From positions 62,001 to 126,000 of the forward strand of contig NZ_BOOK01000024.1 of the NCBI RefSeq assembly GCF_016863195.1: a stretch of DNA of 64,000 bases, read 5' to 3'. The translations under genes were made by a program, and so were the position numbers. Shown one piece after another: positions 53,951 through 62,058 of the stretch (position 1 is its first letter; each line of letters begins with the position of its first letter). The notes under the pieces were generated by a model. It had not been told where the DNA came from. It did not search any database and was given only the letters and a program-made list of their open reading frames with translations. The stretch comes from Paraplanobispora takensis (GTDB lineage: Bacteria > Actinomycetota > Actinomycetes > Streptosporangiales > Streptosporangiaceae).

Positions 53951-54102
53951 CGCATGGATATGAGGCGCCCCCGGGGTCCCCTTCCGGGCGGCGCCTGTGT
54001 CAGTACACGCCCGGCGCGCCGCCGCGACCACGCACTAATACCCGTTCGGCGCCGGGCGGCGGGACCCCGCCGCCCGGCGCCGTCCGACGTCGCTGATCGC
54101 CG

Positions 54103-54552
54103 TCAGTCGTCGTCCTGCTCGTTCTCCTGAGCCTCCTGGGCCTCGTTCTCCCGGGCGTCGTCGGCACCGGCCGCCGCCTCGGAGACGATCTTGCCCGTGG
54201 TGGCGTCGACCACGATCTCCTTCGCGGCCCCGGCGCCGTCGGCGACCTCGACCTCCCACGAGGCGGTGCCGTTGTCGGCGCCCAGCTCGGCGGAGACGAC
54301 CCAGCCGCCGCTCACCCGCTCGAGCGCGGTCCGCTGGGCCTGCTCGGCCAGTACGGCGGGCTTGCTCGTGAGGTCCGCGTCGTCCTCGGCCTCCCCCGAG
54401 GCGTCCGCGTCGTCGGTCTCCGGGGCCGGGGTGGCCGTGGCCGTGGGAGAGGGGGACTCGGAGTCGGAGTCGATCTCGGCGAGGGCGACCCCGCCTCCGG
54501 CCACGAGCGCGGCGAGGGCGAGTCCGGTAAAAACGATCACTGGCTTACGCAT
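54103..54552 (-). CDS. PepSY-domain secreted or membrane-attached protein
   Basis: A 149-residue protein with an N-terminal signal or anchor (PVIVFTGLALAALVAGGGVA), an acidic Ser/Thr linker and a PepSY-type domain: LAEQAQRTALERVSGGWVVS, then TASWEVEVADGAGAAKEIVV and ATTGKIVSEA. The tail is highly acidic. PepSY domains inhibit peptidases or sense envelope state, and they often adjoin OmpR-type two-component systems, as here, 109 bases after the kinase. The ATG of MRKPVIV is preferred to a start 31 codons upstream. Confidence 0.82.
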   Translation of the reverse strand: MRKPVIVFTGLALAALVAGGGVALAEIDSDSESPSPTATATPAPETDDADASGEAEDDADLTSKPAVLAEQAQRTALERVSGGWVVSAELGADNGTASWEVEVADGAGAAKEIVVDATTGKIVSEAAAGADDARENEAQEAQENEQDDD

Positions 54553-54661
54553 CAGGACTGCTCCATTATCGGTGATGTCGCGATTCCTGAGGATTCGCGG
54601 TGACTCTCCGAGATTGCCTGCCGGGCTGCTAGCGAGGTCCTGCAAGATTCCTAAAGAATCG

Positions 54662-55942
54662 TTAAGCCGGGCCGGAGCCGAGTTCGACGGTCACTTCGGC
54701 GCCCCCGGAGGGGAGCGAGCGGGCCAGCAGCCGCCCGCCCGAGTCCTCGGCGGTACGGCGCGCGATGTCGAGTCCGAGGCCGGTGGAGGATCCCCCGCTC
54801 GCCCCGCGGTCGACCGGCGCCGGATGGGCGAAGCCCGGCCCCCGGTCGGCGATCACCAGCCGGGCCCCGCCCTCGGGCCGGGCCGCCAGCTCGACGGAGA
54901 ACGGCGTGCCGTCGGGAGTGTGGGCGAAGACGTTCTCCAGCAGCAGGTCGACGCAGGCCGCCAGTTCCGGGCCGCTCACCCCCACGGTGATCGGCCCGTC
55001 GGCGATGTCCGCCCGCAGCGGCCGGTCCTGGTCGTCGGCCAGCGCGGACCAGAAGGCGACGCGCTCGGCGACGACCTGGGCGGCGTCGCAGCTCGGCACC
55101 CCGTCCCGGTCGAACCTGCGCGCCTCGCGGATGACCTGGTCGACCATCCGCTGCACGCTGTCGACGGCCTGCTCCACCCGGGCCGCCTCGTCCTTGTCGC
55201 GCATGGTGTCGACCTCCAGCCGCAGCGCCGTGACGGGCGTGCGCAGCCGGTGGGACAGGTCGGCGACCGCCTCACGCTCGCGGGCGAGCAGCTCGCGGAT
55301 GCGGGCGGCCAGATGGTTGAGCGCGCTGCCGACCTCGCGGATCTCGGCCGGGCCCGCCGGTTCCACGCGCGCGTCCAGGTCACCGCGGGCCAGCCGCCGG
55401 GAGACGCCCGCAACCTCGCCGACCGGCCGGATCAGCGAGCGGGCGAGCCGGTCGGCGACGGCGATGCCCACGCCGAGCAGCGCCAGCCCGACCAGGCCGA
55501 GCACGAGCCAGGCCCGCCCGACGCCCTGCCGCAGCCGCTCCTGGCCGACGAAGGCGCGCACGACCATGGTGCCGCGTGCCCCGCCCTGCACGGCCACCAG
55601 GATCTCCCGGCCCGCCGGGGTGTCGACGGTGATGCTGCGCCCGCGCGCGGCGAGCTCGACGCCGGGCCCGCGGGCCGCCGGGGCGCCGAGGAACCGGTTG
55701 CCGGGCAGGAAGACCGTCACCGGGATACCGCCGCCGGAACCGTTGGCCTGCCGTACGGTGGCGTCGAGGGTGTCCTGGTCGCCCAGCGCCGCCGCCGTGG
55801 CCACCGACTGCGCCCAGGTGGTGGCGGTGGCCGTGGCCCGCTCGGCGGCCAGCGTCCGCACCAGTACGGCCAGCGGCACGAGGAAGGCGACCAGAACCAG
55901 CGAGGCGGTCGCCACCGCGAGCAGGGCCAGGCGTCGCCTCAT
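54662..55942 (-). CDS. sensor histidine kinase
   Basis: A 426-residue membrane kinase. Helix 1 is about 7-29 and helix 2 about 150-172, enclosing a 120-residue extracytoplasmic sensor. A HAMP region (RLARSLIRPVGEVAGVSRRL) precedes the phosphoacceptor box LSHRLRTPVTALRLEVDTM with the conserved His near 243. The ATPase has the N box LLLENVFAHTPDG and G boxes GPGFAHPAP and GGSSTGLGLDIARR. It overlaps neither neighbour but follows the response regulator by 11 bases, forming a two-component operon. Confidence 0.92.
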   Translation of the reverse strand: MRRRLALLAVATASLVLVAFLVPLAVLVRTLAAERATATATTWAQSVATAAALGDQDTLDATVRQANGSGGGIPVTVFLPGNRFLGAPAARGPGVELAARGRSITVDTPAGREILVAVQGGARGTMVVRAFVGQERLRQGVGRAWLVLGLVGLALLGVGIAVADRLARSLIRPVGEVAGVSRRLARGDLDARVEPAGPAEIREVGSALNHLAARIRELLAREREAVADLSHRLRTPVTALRLEVDTMRDKDEAARVEQAVDSVQRMVDQVIREARRFDRDGVPSCDAAQVVAERVAFWSALADDQDRPLRADIADGPITVGVSGPELAACVDLLLENVFAHTPDGTPFSVELAARPEGGARLVIADRGPGFAHPAPVDRGASGGSSTGLGLDIARRTAEDSGGRLLARSLPSGGAEVTVELGSGPA

Positions 55943-55953
55943 CCGGCGGCCGC

Positions 55954-56640
55954 TCAGGCCTGCGGGTCGACGAGCTTCACGCCGACGCCGTGGACGGTCT
56001 GCAGATAGCGGGGCCGGTGGGCGCTCTCCCCGAGCTTGCGGCGCACCCACGACAGGTGGACGTCGACGGTCTTGTCCCCACCGCCGTAGGCCATGCGCCA
56101 CACCTCGGCCAGCAGCTCCCGCTTGGAGACGACCTGGCCGGGGCGGGCGGCGAGATAGTGCAGCAGGTCGAACTCCTTGGGCGTCAGTTCGAGGCGGGTC
56201 CCGTCGAGGAACGCCTCCCTGCCCGCCGGGTCGATGAGCAGCCCGCCGACCCGTACCGGCGCGGCCTCGGCTCCGGCGTCGCGGCCCCGGCGCAGCACGG
56301 CCCGGATCCGCGCGTCCAGGTGGGCGGCGCTGAACGGTTTGACGACGTAGTCGTCGGCTCCGGCGTCGAGCGCCCGGACGATCTCCGGCTCGGCGTCGCG
56401 CGCGGTCGCCACGATGACCGGGACGTCGGCGACGGCCCGCAGCATGCGCAGGACCTCGCATCCGTCGACGTCGGGCAGGCCCAGGTCGAGCACGACCAGG
56501 TCGGGCCGGTCCTCCAGGGCCCGGGTGAGCCCCGGCATGCCGGCCGCGGCCGAGGTCACGGCATGACCGTGGTCGGCGAGGGCGCGGGTCAGCGCGGATC
56601 TCACCTGGGGGTCGTCCTCGACAAGGAGCAGGTGGGCCAC
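55954..56640 (-). CDS. response regulator, OmpR/PhoB family
   Basis: A 228-residue regulator with a receiver domain (VEDDPQVRSAL, phosphoacceptor Asp in LVVLDLGLPDVDG near 52, Lys in DDYVVKPFSAAHL near 101) and a winged-helix output domain (LELTPKEFDLLHYLAARPGQ, then VDVHLSWVRRKLGE and YLQTVHGVGVKLV). It is the partner of the kinase encoded next and likely controls the PepSY gene and other envelope genes. The output helix pattern resembles CseB/PhoP-type regulators. Confidence 0.94.
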   Translation of the reverse strand: MAHLLLVEDDPQVRSALTRALADHGHAVTSAAAGMPGLTRALEDRPDLVVLDLGLPDVDGCEVLRMLRAVADVPVIVATARDAEPEIVRALDAGADDYVVKPFSAAHLDARIRAVLRRGRDAGAEAAPVRVGGLLIDPAGREAFLDGTRLELTPKEFDLLHYLAARPGQVVSKRELLAEVWRMAYGGGDKTVDVHLSWVRRKLGESAHRPRYLQTVHGVGVKLVDPQA

Positions 56641-56733
56641 GTCGGCGCACTACCCTCTCCCGGGCCGGATAATGACGCGGCGGAGTGGAAAAGAGCTTCC
56701 CACGGACAGCCCAGGACCGAAGGGAACCGACTG

Positions 56734-57297
56734 ATGCGACTGACCACGCGGGACGGGACACCGGAGGACCGGAGGGATCCGACCTCCGAGCCCGGCCGGC
56801 GCGGTCTCTTCTCCGCGGACGGCCGACACAGACTGTTCTCCACGGACGGCCGGCGCGCCCTGCTCGCCGCGGGCGGCTGGCTCGCGACCGCCGCCCTCAC
56901 CACTCTCACCGGGATCTGGGCGGTGTCCCTGATCGGCACCGACATCACCGGCCAGGCCGTACGGTCCATGACCCTGCGGGAGGTCGAGCAGGCCCTGACC
57001 AGCCCCTCCCCTCCCCCGGCCGTCGCCTTCCCCAGCCCGTCGGGACCGTACGCGGCCACCGGCAACTTCGCCTACGCCGAGGGATCGGTGGCCGCCGCCT
57101 GCGACGCCGGCCGGGCGCTCCTGCTGTCGTGGACGCCCGCCCAGGGGTACGGCGTCGAGGAGGTCGAGCGCGGCCCCGCCGCCACCGTCTCGGTCGTCTT
57201 CGAGTCGGACGACCGCAGCGCCGCCGTCCAGGTGACCTGCCCGTCCGGCACGCCCGTCGCCGAGGTCCGCCCGCTGAACGAGAAGGAGGACGACTGA
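56734..57297 (+). CDS. hypothetical membrane-anchored protein, divergent from the two-component genes
   Basis: A 187-residue protein. An arginine-rich cytoplasmic N-terminus (about 40 residues) precedes one membrane helix (LAAGGWLATAALTTLTGIWA, about 45-64); the outer part is Pro/Ser-rich and then forms a small domain with two cysteines (AACDAGRALLLSWTP and VQVTCPSGTPVAEV) that may pair. No family recognised. It is divergent from the response regulator with a 93-base spacer, so it may be a target of that system. Confidence 0.65.
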   Translation: MRLTTRDGTPEDRRDPTSEPGRRGLFSADGRHRLFSTDGRRALLAAGGWLATAALTTLTGIWAVSLIGTDITGQAVRSMTLREVEQALTSPSPPPAVAFPSPSGPYAATGNFAYAEGSVAAACDAGRALLLSWTPAQGYGVEEVERGPAATVSVVFESDDRSAAVQVTCPSGTPVAEVRPLNEKEDD

Positions 57298-57343
57298 CGC
57301 CCGGCTCCCCGTGCCCCTCGAACGGCCGCACCCCCTCCAACCG

Positions 57344-57664
57344 CTACGACTCCTCGAACGGCTCGGCGCTCCAGCGGAACCAGGCCTTGCCCTCCTCGAC
57401 GTGCAGGATGAACTCCGCGACCGGTCCGGAAGGGGACACCAGCGTCAGCGCCCGGCGGATCTCCCGGTACGTCTCCTCCCAGCCGTCCCAGTCCTCCCGG
57501 TCCATCGACTCGAGGTCGCGATCGAACAGGTGCCTGGTCGCGGCGAACGCCGGACCGGGGGTGAACTCCCCGATCAGCCAGGGGAAGTCGGTGTCCGCGA
57601 CGGCGATCTCCCCGACCGTTTCCTCCCCGCGCAGCACCCGCCAGACCTCGCCCACGAAGCCCAC
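57344..57664 (-). CDS. hypothetical small protein
   Basis: About 106 residues from a GTG with GGGAG six bases upstream; an ATG at 57754 would add 30 less protein-like residues. The sequence is acidic and aromatic: VGEIAVADTDFPWLIGEFTP, REDWDGWEETYREIRRALTL and EEGKAWFRWSAEPF. It resembles small actinobacterial proteins of unknown function and has no signal or membrane segment. It converges on the preceding gene. Confidence 0.6.
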   Translation of the reverse strand: MGFVGEVWRVLRGEETVGEIAVADTDFPWLIGEFTPGPAFAATRHLFDRDLESMDREDWDGWEETYREIRRALTLVSPSGPVAEFILHVEEGKAWFRWSAEPFEES

Positions 57665-57904
57665 GTCCCACTCCCATCGCGGCGATCGATTCCGTCGTGG
57701 GTCAGCGTCGCAGACCGCTGGGACAAAACCCCGCACCGCTCCGATCGTCCACACCCGCTCTCAAGCCCGCGGCCAGGGCGGCTGATGCTCTGGGTAACAG
57801 ATCGAATGCGGTTCTGGTATAAGGCGGCGATCACGGGGTAGCCGAGGCCACCGAACGGCCCGCCTTGCGGCGGGCACCCCCCGAAGTATCAGGAGGCCCC
57901 CCAT

Positions 57905-58780
57905 ATGGCCGCTCCCGTCGATTTCGGGCGAGGCATCGCCGACGCCTGGTCGTCGATCGTCACCTTCGTCCCCAAGTTCCTCGCCTTCCTGGTGATCCTG
58001 CTGGTGGGCTGGCTGATCGCCAAGCTTCTGCGCAAAGCCGTCGACGCCGTCCTGGAACGCGTCGGCTTCGACCGGTGGGTCGAGCGCGGCGGTGTCGGCC
58101 GCGCGCTGCAGCGCAGCCGCTATGACGCCTCCGACCTCATCGCCAAGCTCATCTACTACGCGGTGCTGCTGATCACCCTGCAGATCGGCTTCTCCGTCTT
58201 CGGTCCCAACCCGATCAGCGACCTGCTGGCGGGCGTGGTGGCCTGGCTGCCCAAGGCCGCGGTGGCCATCATCATCATCGTCATCGCCACCGCGATCGCC
58301 CGCGCGGTCAAGGACATCATCTCCGGTGCGCTGGGCGGGCTGTCCTACGGGCGCGCCCTGGCCACCGTCGCCTCGGTGTTCATCATCGGCCTGGGCGTCA
58401 TCGCCGCGCTCAACCAGATCGAGGTGGCCACTACCGTCACCACGCCGGTGCTGATCGCCTTCCTGGCCACCGTGGCCGGCATCCTCATCGTCGGCGTCGG
58501 CGGCGGGCTGATCGGCCCCATGCGCCAGCGCTGGGAGAACTGGCTGAACCGGGCCGAGGCCGAGACCGGTGTCATCCGTCAGCAGGCCGCCGCCTACGAC
58601 CGCGGCCGCGCCGACGCGATGGCCACCGTCGAGGTGCCCGAGGCCGCCCGTCCGGCCAGCGCCGGCAGCGCCACCCAGGCGCCGGCCCCGCAGGCGCCGA
58701 CGCAGGTGCCGGTCGAGGGTGCGGTGCACCCCATGCCCGGCCCGCAGTCCTACCCCGGCCAGGCACCGCCGCAGAGCTGA
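57905..58780 (+). CDS. conserved transmembrane-helix (MscS-related) protein
   Basis: A 291-residue membrane protein. Residues 1-210 contain about five hydrophobic helices in the repeated pattern of the MscS-associated conserved TM helix family: FVPKFLAFLVILLVGWLIAK, then LIAKLIYYAVLLITLQIGF, AVAIIIIVIATAIARAV and ATVASVFIIGLGVIAAL. There is no MscS beta domain. The C-terminal 80 residues are an Ala/Pro-rich disordered tail. A role in osmotic adaptation is inferred from the family. A TATAAG -10-like box is at 57818 and AGGAGG-like sequence lies near the ATG. Confidence 0.85.
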   Translation: MAAPVDFGRGIADAWSSIVTFVPKFLAFLVILLVGWLIAKLLRKAVDAVLERVGFDRWVERGGVGRALQRSRYDASDLIAKLIYYAVLLITLQIGFSVFGPNPISDLLAGVVAWLPKAAVAIIIIVIATAIARAVKDIISGALGGLSYGRALATVASVFIIGLGVIAALNQIEVATTVTTPVLIAFLATVAGILIVGVGGGLIGPMRQRWENWLNRAEAETGVIRQQAAAYDRGRADAMATVEVPEAARPASAGSATQAPAPQAPTQVPVEGAVHPMPGPQSYPGQAPPQS

Positions 58781-58833
58781 GGCCGAGGTTCCCGTCCGCC
58801 CGGGCGGGAGTCCCGGGTGAGGCATGACCGGGC

Positions 58834-58875
58834 AACCGAGGGTGGGACGTCAACGGAGACGTCCCACCCTCGGTT
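58834..58875 (+). terminator. strong hairpin terminator
   Basis: A perfect 18-base stem, starting AACCGAGGGTGGG at 58834 and ending CCCACCCTCGGTT at 58875, closes a six-base loop and is followed by TT. It is the strongest hairpin seen in the window, 54 bases after the MscS-related gene. Confidence 0.85.
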
Positions 58876-58972
58876 TACGGGGCCGTCCCTCCCGGCTCCC
58901 GGAGACCTCTCGGTTCGCGGGGACCCGTCTCCGGTTCGCGGAAACGCCCCACCCCTCCCGGGACGGGTCGGA

Positions 58973-59275
58973 TCAGACGGCGGGCTCCCCCTCCAGCATC
59001 AAGCACAGCGCGCTGAGCCGCAGCGCCGCGAAGTCCAGCGGCTGACCCGGCTGCGGCGCCCGCCAGCCCTTGTCGTGCGCACCGTCCCAGAAACCGATCA
59101 GATATCCCAGCAGCCCCGCGACGTTCAACTGCTGCCCCACCTCGGCCAGCGAGTGCCGCACCGCGGCGACGTGCTGGTCCAGCGACGCGCCGACTCCCGG
59201 ATACTCGGCACGCAGATCCAGCACCCACTGCGCGAATTCGGCGCGGACGCGGGCAGGCCAAAGCTGTTCGGACAC
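58973..59275 (-). CDS. hypothetical small protein (actinobacterial, helical)
   Basis: About 100 residues from a GTG with GGAG six bases upstream; the longer ATG at 59374 is less likely. Contains LDQHVAAVRHSLAEVGQQLN and LLGYLIGFWDGAHDKGW, a helical pattern found in small actinobacterial proteins of unknown function. No signal peptide. Single gene between the strong terminator and the beta-helix protein gene. Confidence 0.6.
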   Translation of the reverse strand: MSEQLWPARVRAEFAQWVLDLRAEYPGVGASLDQHVAAVRHSLAEVGQQLNVAGLLGYLIGFWDGAHDKGWRAPQPGQPLDFAALRLSALCLMLEGEPAV

Positions 59276-59419
59276 GGTGATCTCCCAGAACGGCGTCGAC
59301 GGGTGCCGCCACGATAGCCGTGCCCTCGACGCCATATCCGGCAAACGCCTACAGGAGTAAGAAAACCGGACCACGAAAAATGGCGATATGTCCGGGTACC
59401 CGTCCTGTACGGCGTGCCG

Positions 59420-61150
59420 TCAGGTGCAGTTCAGCGGGGACACGACCGAGGTGATGCGGTAGTTCTGATCGATCCTGACGAGCTTGTTGCCGGAGAAATC
59501 CACCCGGGCGCAGTCGACCACCAGCGGGCCGTACTCCCAGGACTTGTCCACCACGCTGTTGCCCTTCATGATCTGTTTTCCGTTGGCGTGCAGCAGGCGC
59601 ATGCTGTAGGTGCCGCCCATCACCAGGTTCTCGGTCACCTCCACGTCCACCGTACCGGTGTCGACCAGGAAGATCGGCGAGGTGACGTCCTTGGCCCGGC
59701 GCTGGTCGAAGGTGTTGTGGTGGACCACCAGTCCCTTGCCCGCGCCGATGGTCTGGATGCCGTCGCCGTGGTCGCCGGGGTTGGAGCACAGCAGCACGTA
59801 GGAGTCCTCGATGCGCACGTTGTCACCGGAGACGCTGAAGCCGTCGCCGTGGCCGCGGATGTGCACGCGTTCGGCGGTGAAGTTGGCGGTCTGGATGCCG
59901 GGGGCGGTCAGGCAGCCGGTCTCCGGGCCGACGACGGAGTCGGTGATGGTGAAGGAGTAGGTCTTGCGGGCGTACTCGTCCTGTACGCCGCCGTCGATCC
60001 GGCTGTTCCTGATGACGACGTTGTCGGCGGTGATCAGCAGGTCGCCGGGGATGTGCACGCCGTCCAGGACGGTGTTGTCCTGGGTGACCCGGTAGGTGTC
60101 GCCGTAGAAGCTCAGCGGCAGTTCCTTAAGCCTCGTGCCGGGCGGCACGCCCGTGCACGCCGGAGTCGGATGGTCCGGGCAGGCGCCGCGCGGCGGAGGC
60201 TCGGTGCTCACCGTCGCGGTCGGAGCAGGGGTCGCCGTCCCGGTGACCGTCGGAGCAGGGGTCGCCGTGGTCTCCGTCGGGCCGGGGGTCGGCGTGGCCG
60301 TCTCGGTCGGCGTCGCGGAAGGGCCGGTGCTGGGCGTGAGGCTCGGTACGGGCTCGACTGTCACCGTCGCGCTGTAGGTCGGCTCCACGGGCGTGGGCGA
60401 CACCACCGTGGGCGACGCCGCGGTGGGCGTCACGGACGGCGCGGACGGCGCGGGTGTCGCCGTGGCCGTGGGGGGAGGCATGCCGGGGCTGCGCCAGCGG
60501 AAGATGACGTCCACCCAGTAGTTGTAGTTCCTGCGGTTCCACCGGTCGGGGAAACCGCCGCCGTAGGTGTAGACGCCCGACCGGTACGCGAGCGTGCTCA
60601 GCGGGCCCGAGGTGACGGGCCTGGCCCACCTGGTGCCGACGAAGGCGCCGCTCCGGCTGCGGTAGGAGACCGTGTACACCCGGTTCGCCTTCACCGCCAC
60701 GGGTGTGGCGAAGCGGGCCTCCTGCCAGCCGACGGCGCCGGTCGGGCCGAAGGCGACCCGGGCGAGCCTGCGGCCCCGCGAGTCCCAGAGGCTTCCGGTG
60801 TAGTCGCCGCCGACGGCACCGATCTTGTAGAACCGCACTCCCGCGACCCAGCCGTCGCGCCGGGCGGTGAACCGCGTGCCCAGCTCGACCGGGGGCCCGG
60901 AGTAGGACGCCGCGTTCTCGATCTCGCCCCTGTCCGGCCACAGGGAGGTCTCCCGATCCTCCTCCACCGCGGCCAGGACGGTCCGCCCGGACACCGGCGG
61001 GGGCTCGCTGCCCCGGATCGCGACCACGACGACGGGGACCGCCGCGAGCAGGGCGCAGACGAGGGCGGCGCGGGCGCCTAATCGCACCCTGCGGCGGCGT
61101 GCTCTCTGTGCGCCTCGTACGCCCCGGCCCGAGGAGTGTGCACTAGCCAT
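59420..61150 (-). CDS. secreted DUF4082 and parallel beta-helix protein
   Basis: A 576-residue exported protein. A basic, hydrophobic N-terminus (ALVCALLAAVPVVVVAI) anchors or exports it. Residues about 65-210 form a DUF4082 beta-sandwich (ELGTRFTARRDGWVAGVRFY, then GSLWDSRGRRLARV). A Pro/Thr-rich linker of about 110 residues follows, and then a right-handed beta-helix (VIRNSRIDGGVQDEY, VHHNTFDQRRAKDV, FSGNKLVRIDQNY), as in pectate lyases and related surface proteins. It may bind or cleave a polysaccharide; catalytic residues are not evident. The last codons include a cysteine. Confidence 0.85.
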   Translation of the reverse strand: MASAHSSGRGVRGAQRARRRRVRLGARAALVCALLAAVPVVVVAIRGSEPPPVSGRTVLAAVEEDRETSLWPDRGEIENAASYSGPPVELGTRFTARRDGWVAGVRFYKIGAVGGDYTGSLWDSRGRRLARVAFGPTGAVGWQEARFATPVAVKANRVYTVSYRSRSGAFVGTRWARPVTSGPLSTLAYRSGVYTYGGGFPDRWNRRNYNYWVDVIFRWRSPGMPPPTATATPAPSAPSVTPTAASPTVVSPTPVEPTYSATVTVEPVPSLTPSTGPSATPTETATPTPGPTETTATPAPTVTGTATPAPTATVSTEPPPRGACPDHPTPACTGVPPGTRLKELPLSFYGDTYRVTQDNTVLDGVHIPGDLLITADNVVIRNSRIDGGVQDEYARKTYSFTITDSVVGPETGCLTAPGIQTANFTAERVHIRGHGDGFSVSGDNVRIEDSYVLLCSNPGDHGDGIQTIGAGKGLVVHHNTFDQRRAKDVTSPIFLVDTGTVDVEVTENLVMGGTYSMRLLHANGKQIMKGNSVVDKSWEYGPLVVDCARVDFSGNKLVRIDQNYRITSVVSPLNCT

Positions 61151-61244
61151 GATCCCGACCTCCGCGCCGGATCATGTCCGGCTCGACGACGTCTTCGGTG
61201 GGTCCGCGTGCCGGAGGTCATTGTTACGGGAGAGGTCACGACTC

Positions 61245-61290
61245 CGCATTGGTTTCTTAGAAAAATACTAAAAAATTATGATTAGTCTTA
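61245..61290. other. AT-rich segment between cobM and the beta-helix gene
   Basis: About 45 bases are dominated by A and T (for example TTAGAAAAATACTAAAAAAT), unlike anything else in the window. It follows the cobM TAA stop directly. It may contain the promoter of the leftward beta-helix gene, bend the DNA, or serve as an end-of-transcript signal for cobM. Confidence 0.5.
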
Positions 61291-62058
61291 TTCATCACTC
61301 GATGACCGGCTCAACACGGGACGGCACCGGGCGTCCGAGTACAGATGGCTGTCCGGGAACTCCGAGGCGGTCAGGACGCGGCCGACGACGATGACGGCGG
61401 TCCGCAGGATCCCGGCGGCCCGGACCTGCCCGGCGATGTCGGCGAGGGTGCCGCGCAGGACGACCTCGTCGTCGCGGCTGGCCCTGGCCACCACCGCCAC
61501 CGGACAGTCGGCCCCGTAGTTGGGGACCAGTTCCTCCACCACCGCCTCGACGCGCTGCACGGCCAGGTGCAGCACCATCGTCGCCCGGCTCCTGCCGAGC
61601 GTGTCCAGGTCCTCCCCGTCGGGCATGGGAGTGGCCCTGGCCGAGGTCCGGGTCAGCGTGATCGTCTGCCCCACTCCGGGGACGGTCAGCTCGCGCTTCA
61701 ACGAGGCCGCCGCCGCCGCGAAGGCCGGCACCCCGGGGATCACCTCGTACGGCACCGCCGCGGCGTCGAGCCGGCGCATCTGCTCGGCCATCGCGCTGAA
61801 CACCGAGGGGTCTCCGGAGTGCAGCCGGGCCACGTCGTGACCGGCCTGGTGGGCGGCGAGCATCTCCGCCACGATCCCCTCCAGCGTCATGTTCGCGGTG
61901 TCCACCAGCCGGGCGCCGGGCGGGCAGTCCCGCAGGAGCTCCTCCGGCACCAGCGACCCGGCGTACAGGCACACCGGCGAGGCCGCGATCGCCCTCTGGC
62001 CGCGCACGGTGATCAGGTCGGCGGCGCCGGGCCCCGCCCCGATGAAGCGGATCGTCAT
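61288..62058 (-). CDS. cobM: precorrin-4 C11-methyltransferase CobM
   Basis: A 256-residue SAM-dependent methyltransferase of the cobalamin pathway. The start is TIRFIGAGPGAADLITVRGQ, followed by the family segments YAGSLVPEELL, ARLHSGDPSVFSAMAEQM and YEVIPGVPAFAAAAASLK, and TLTRTSARATPMPDGE. It methylates C-11 after ring contraction. GGAGGAACG precedes the ATG, which overlaps the cobL stop (ATGA). With cobL it forms a small operon about 19 kb away from the main cob cluster. Confidence 0.95.
   Translation of the reverse strand: MTIRFIGAGPGAADLITVRGQRAIAASPVCLYAGSLVPEELLRDCPPGARLVDTANMTLEGIVAEMLAAHQAGHDVARLHSGDPSVFSAMAEQMRRLDAAAVPYEVIPGVPAFAAAAASLKRELTVPGVGQTITLTRTSARATPMPDGEDLDTLGRSRATMVLHLAVQRVEAVVEELVPNYGADCPVAVVARASRDDEVVLRGTLADIAGQVRAAGILRTAVIVVGRVLTASEFPDSHLYSDARCRPVLSRSSSDE

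Noticed and set aside
54103-56640. the two-component system as a vanRS pair for the VanY/Ddl operon
   Set aside because: It is more than 6 kb away, is linked to a PepSY gene, and its kinase sensor shows nothing specific for VanS.
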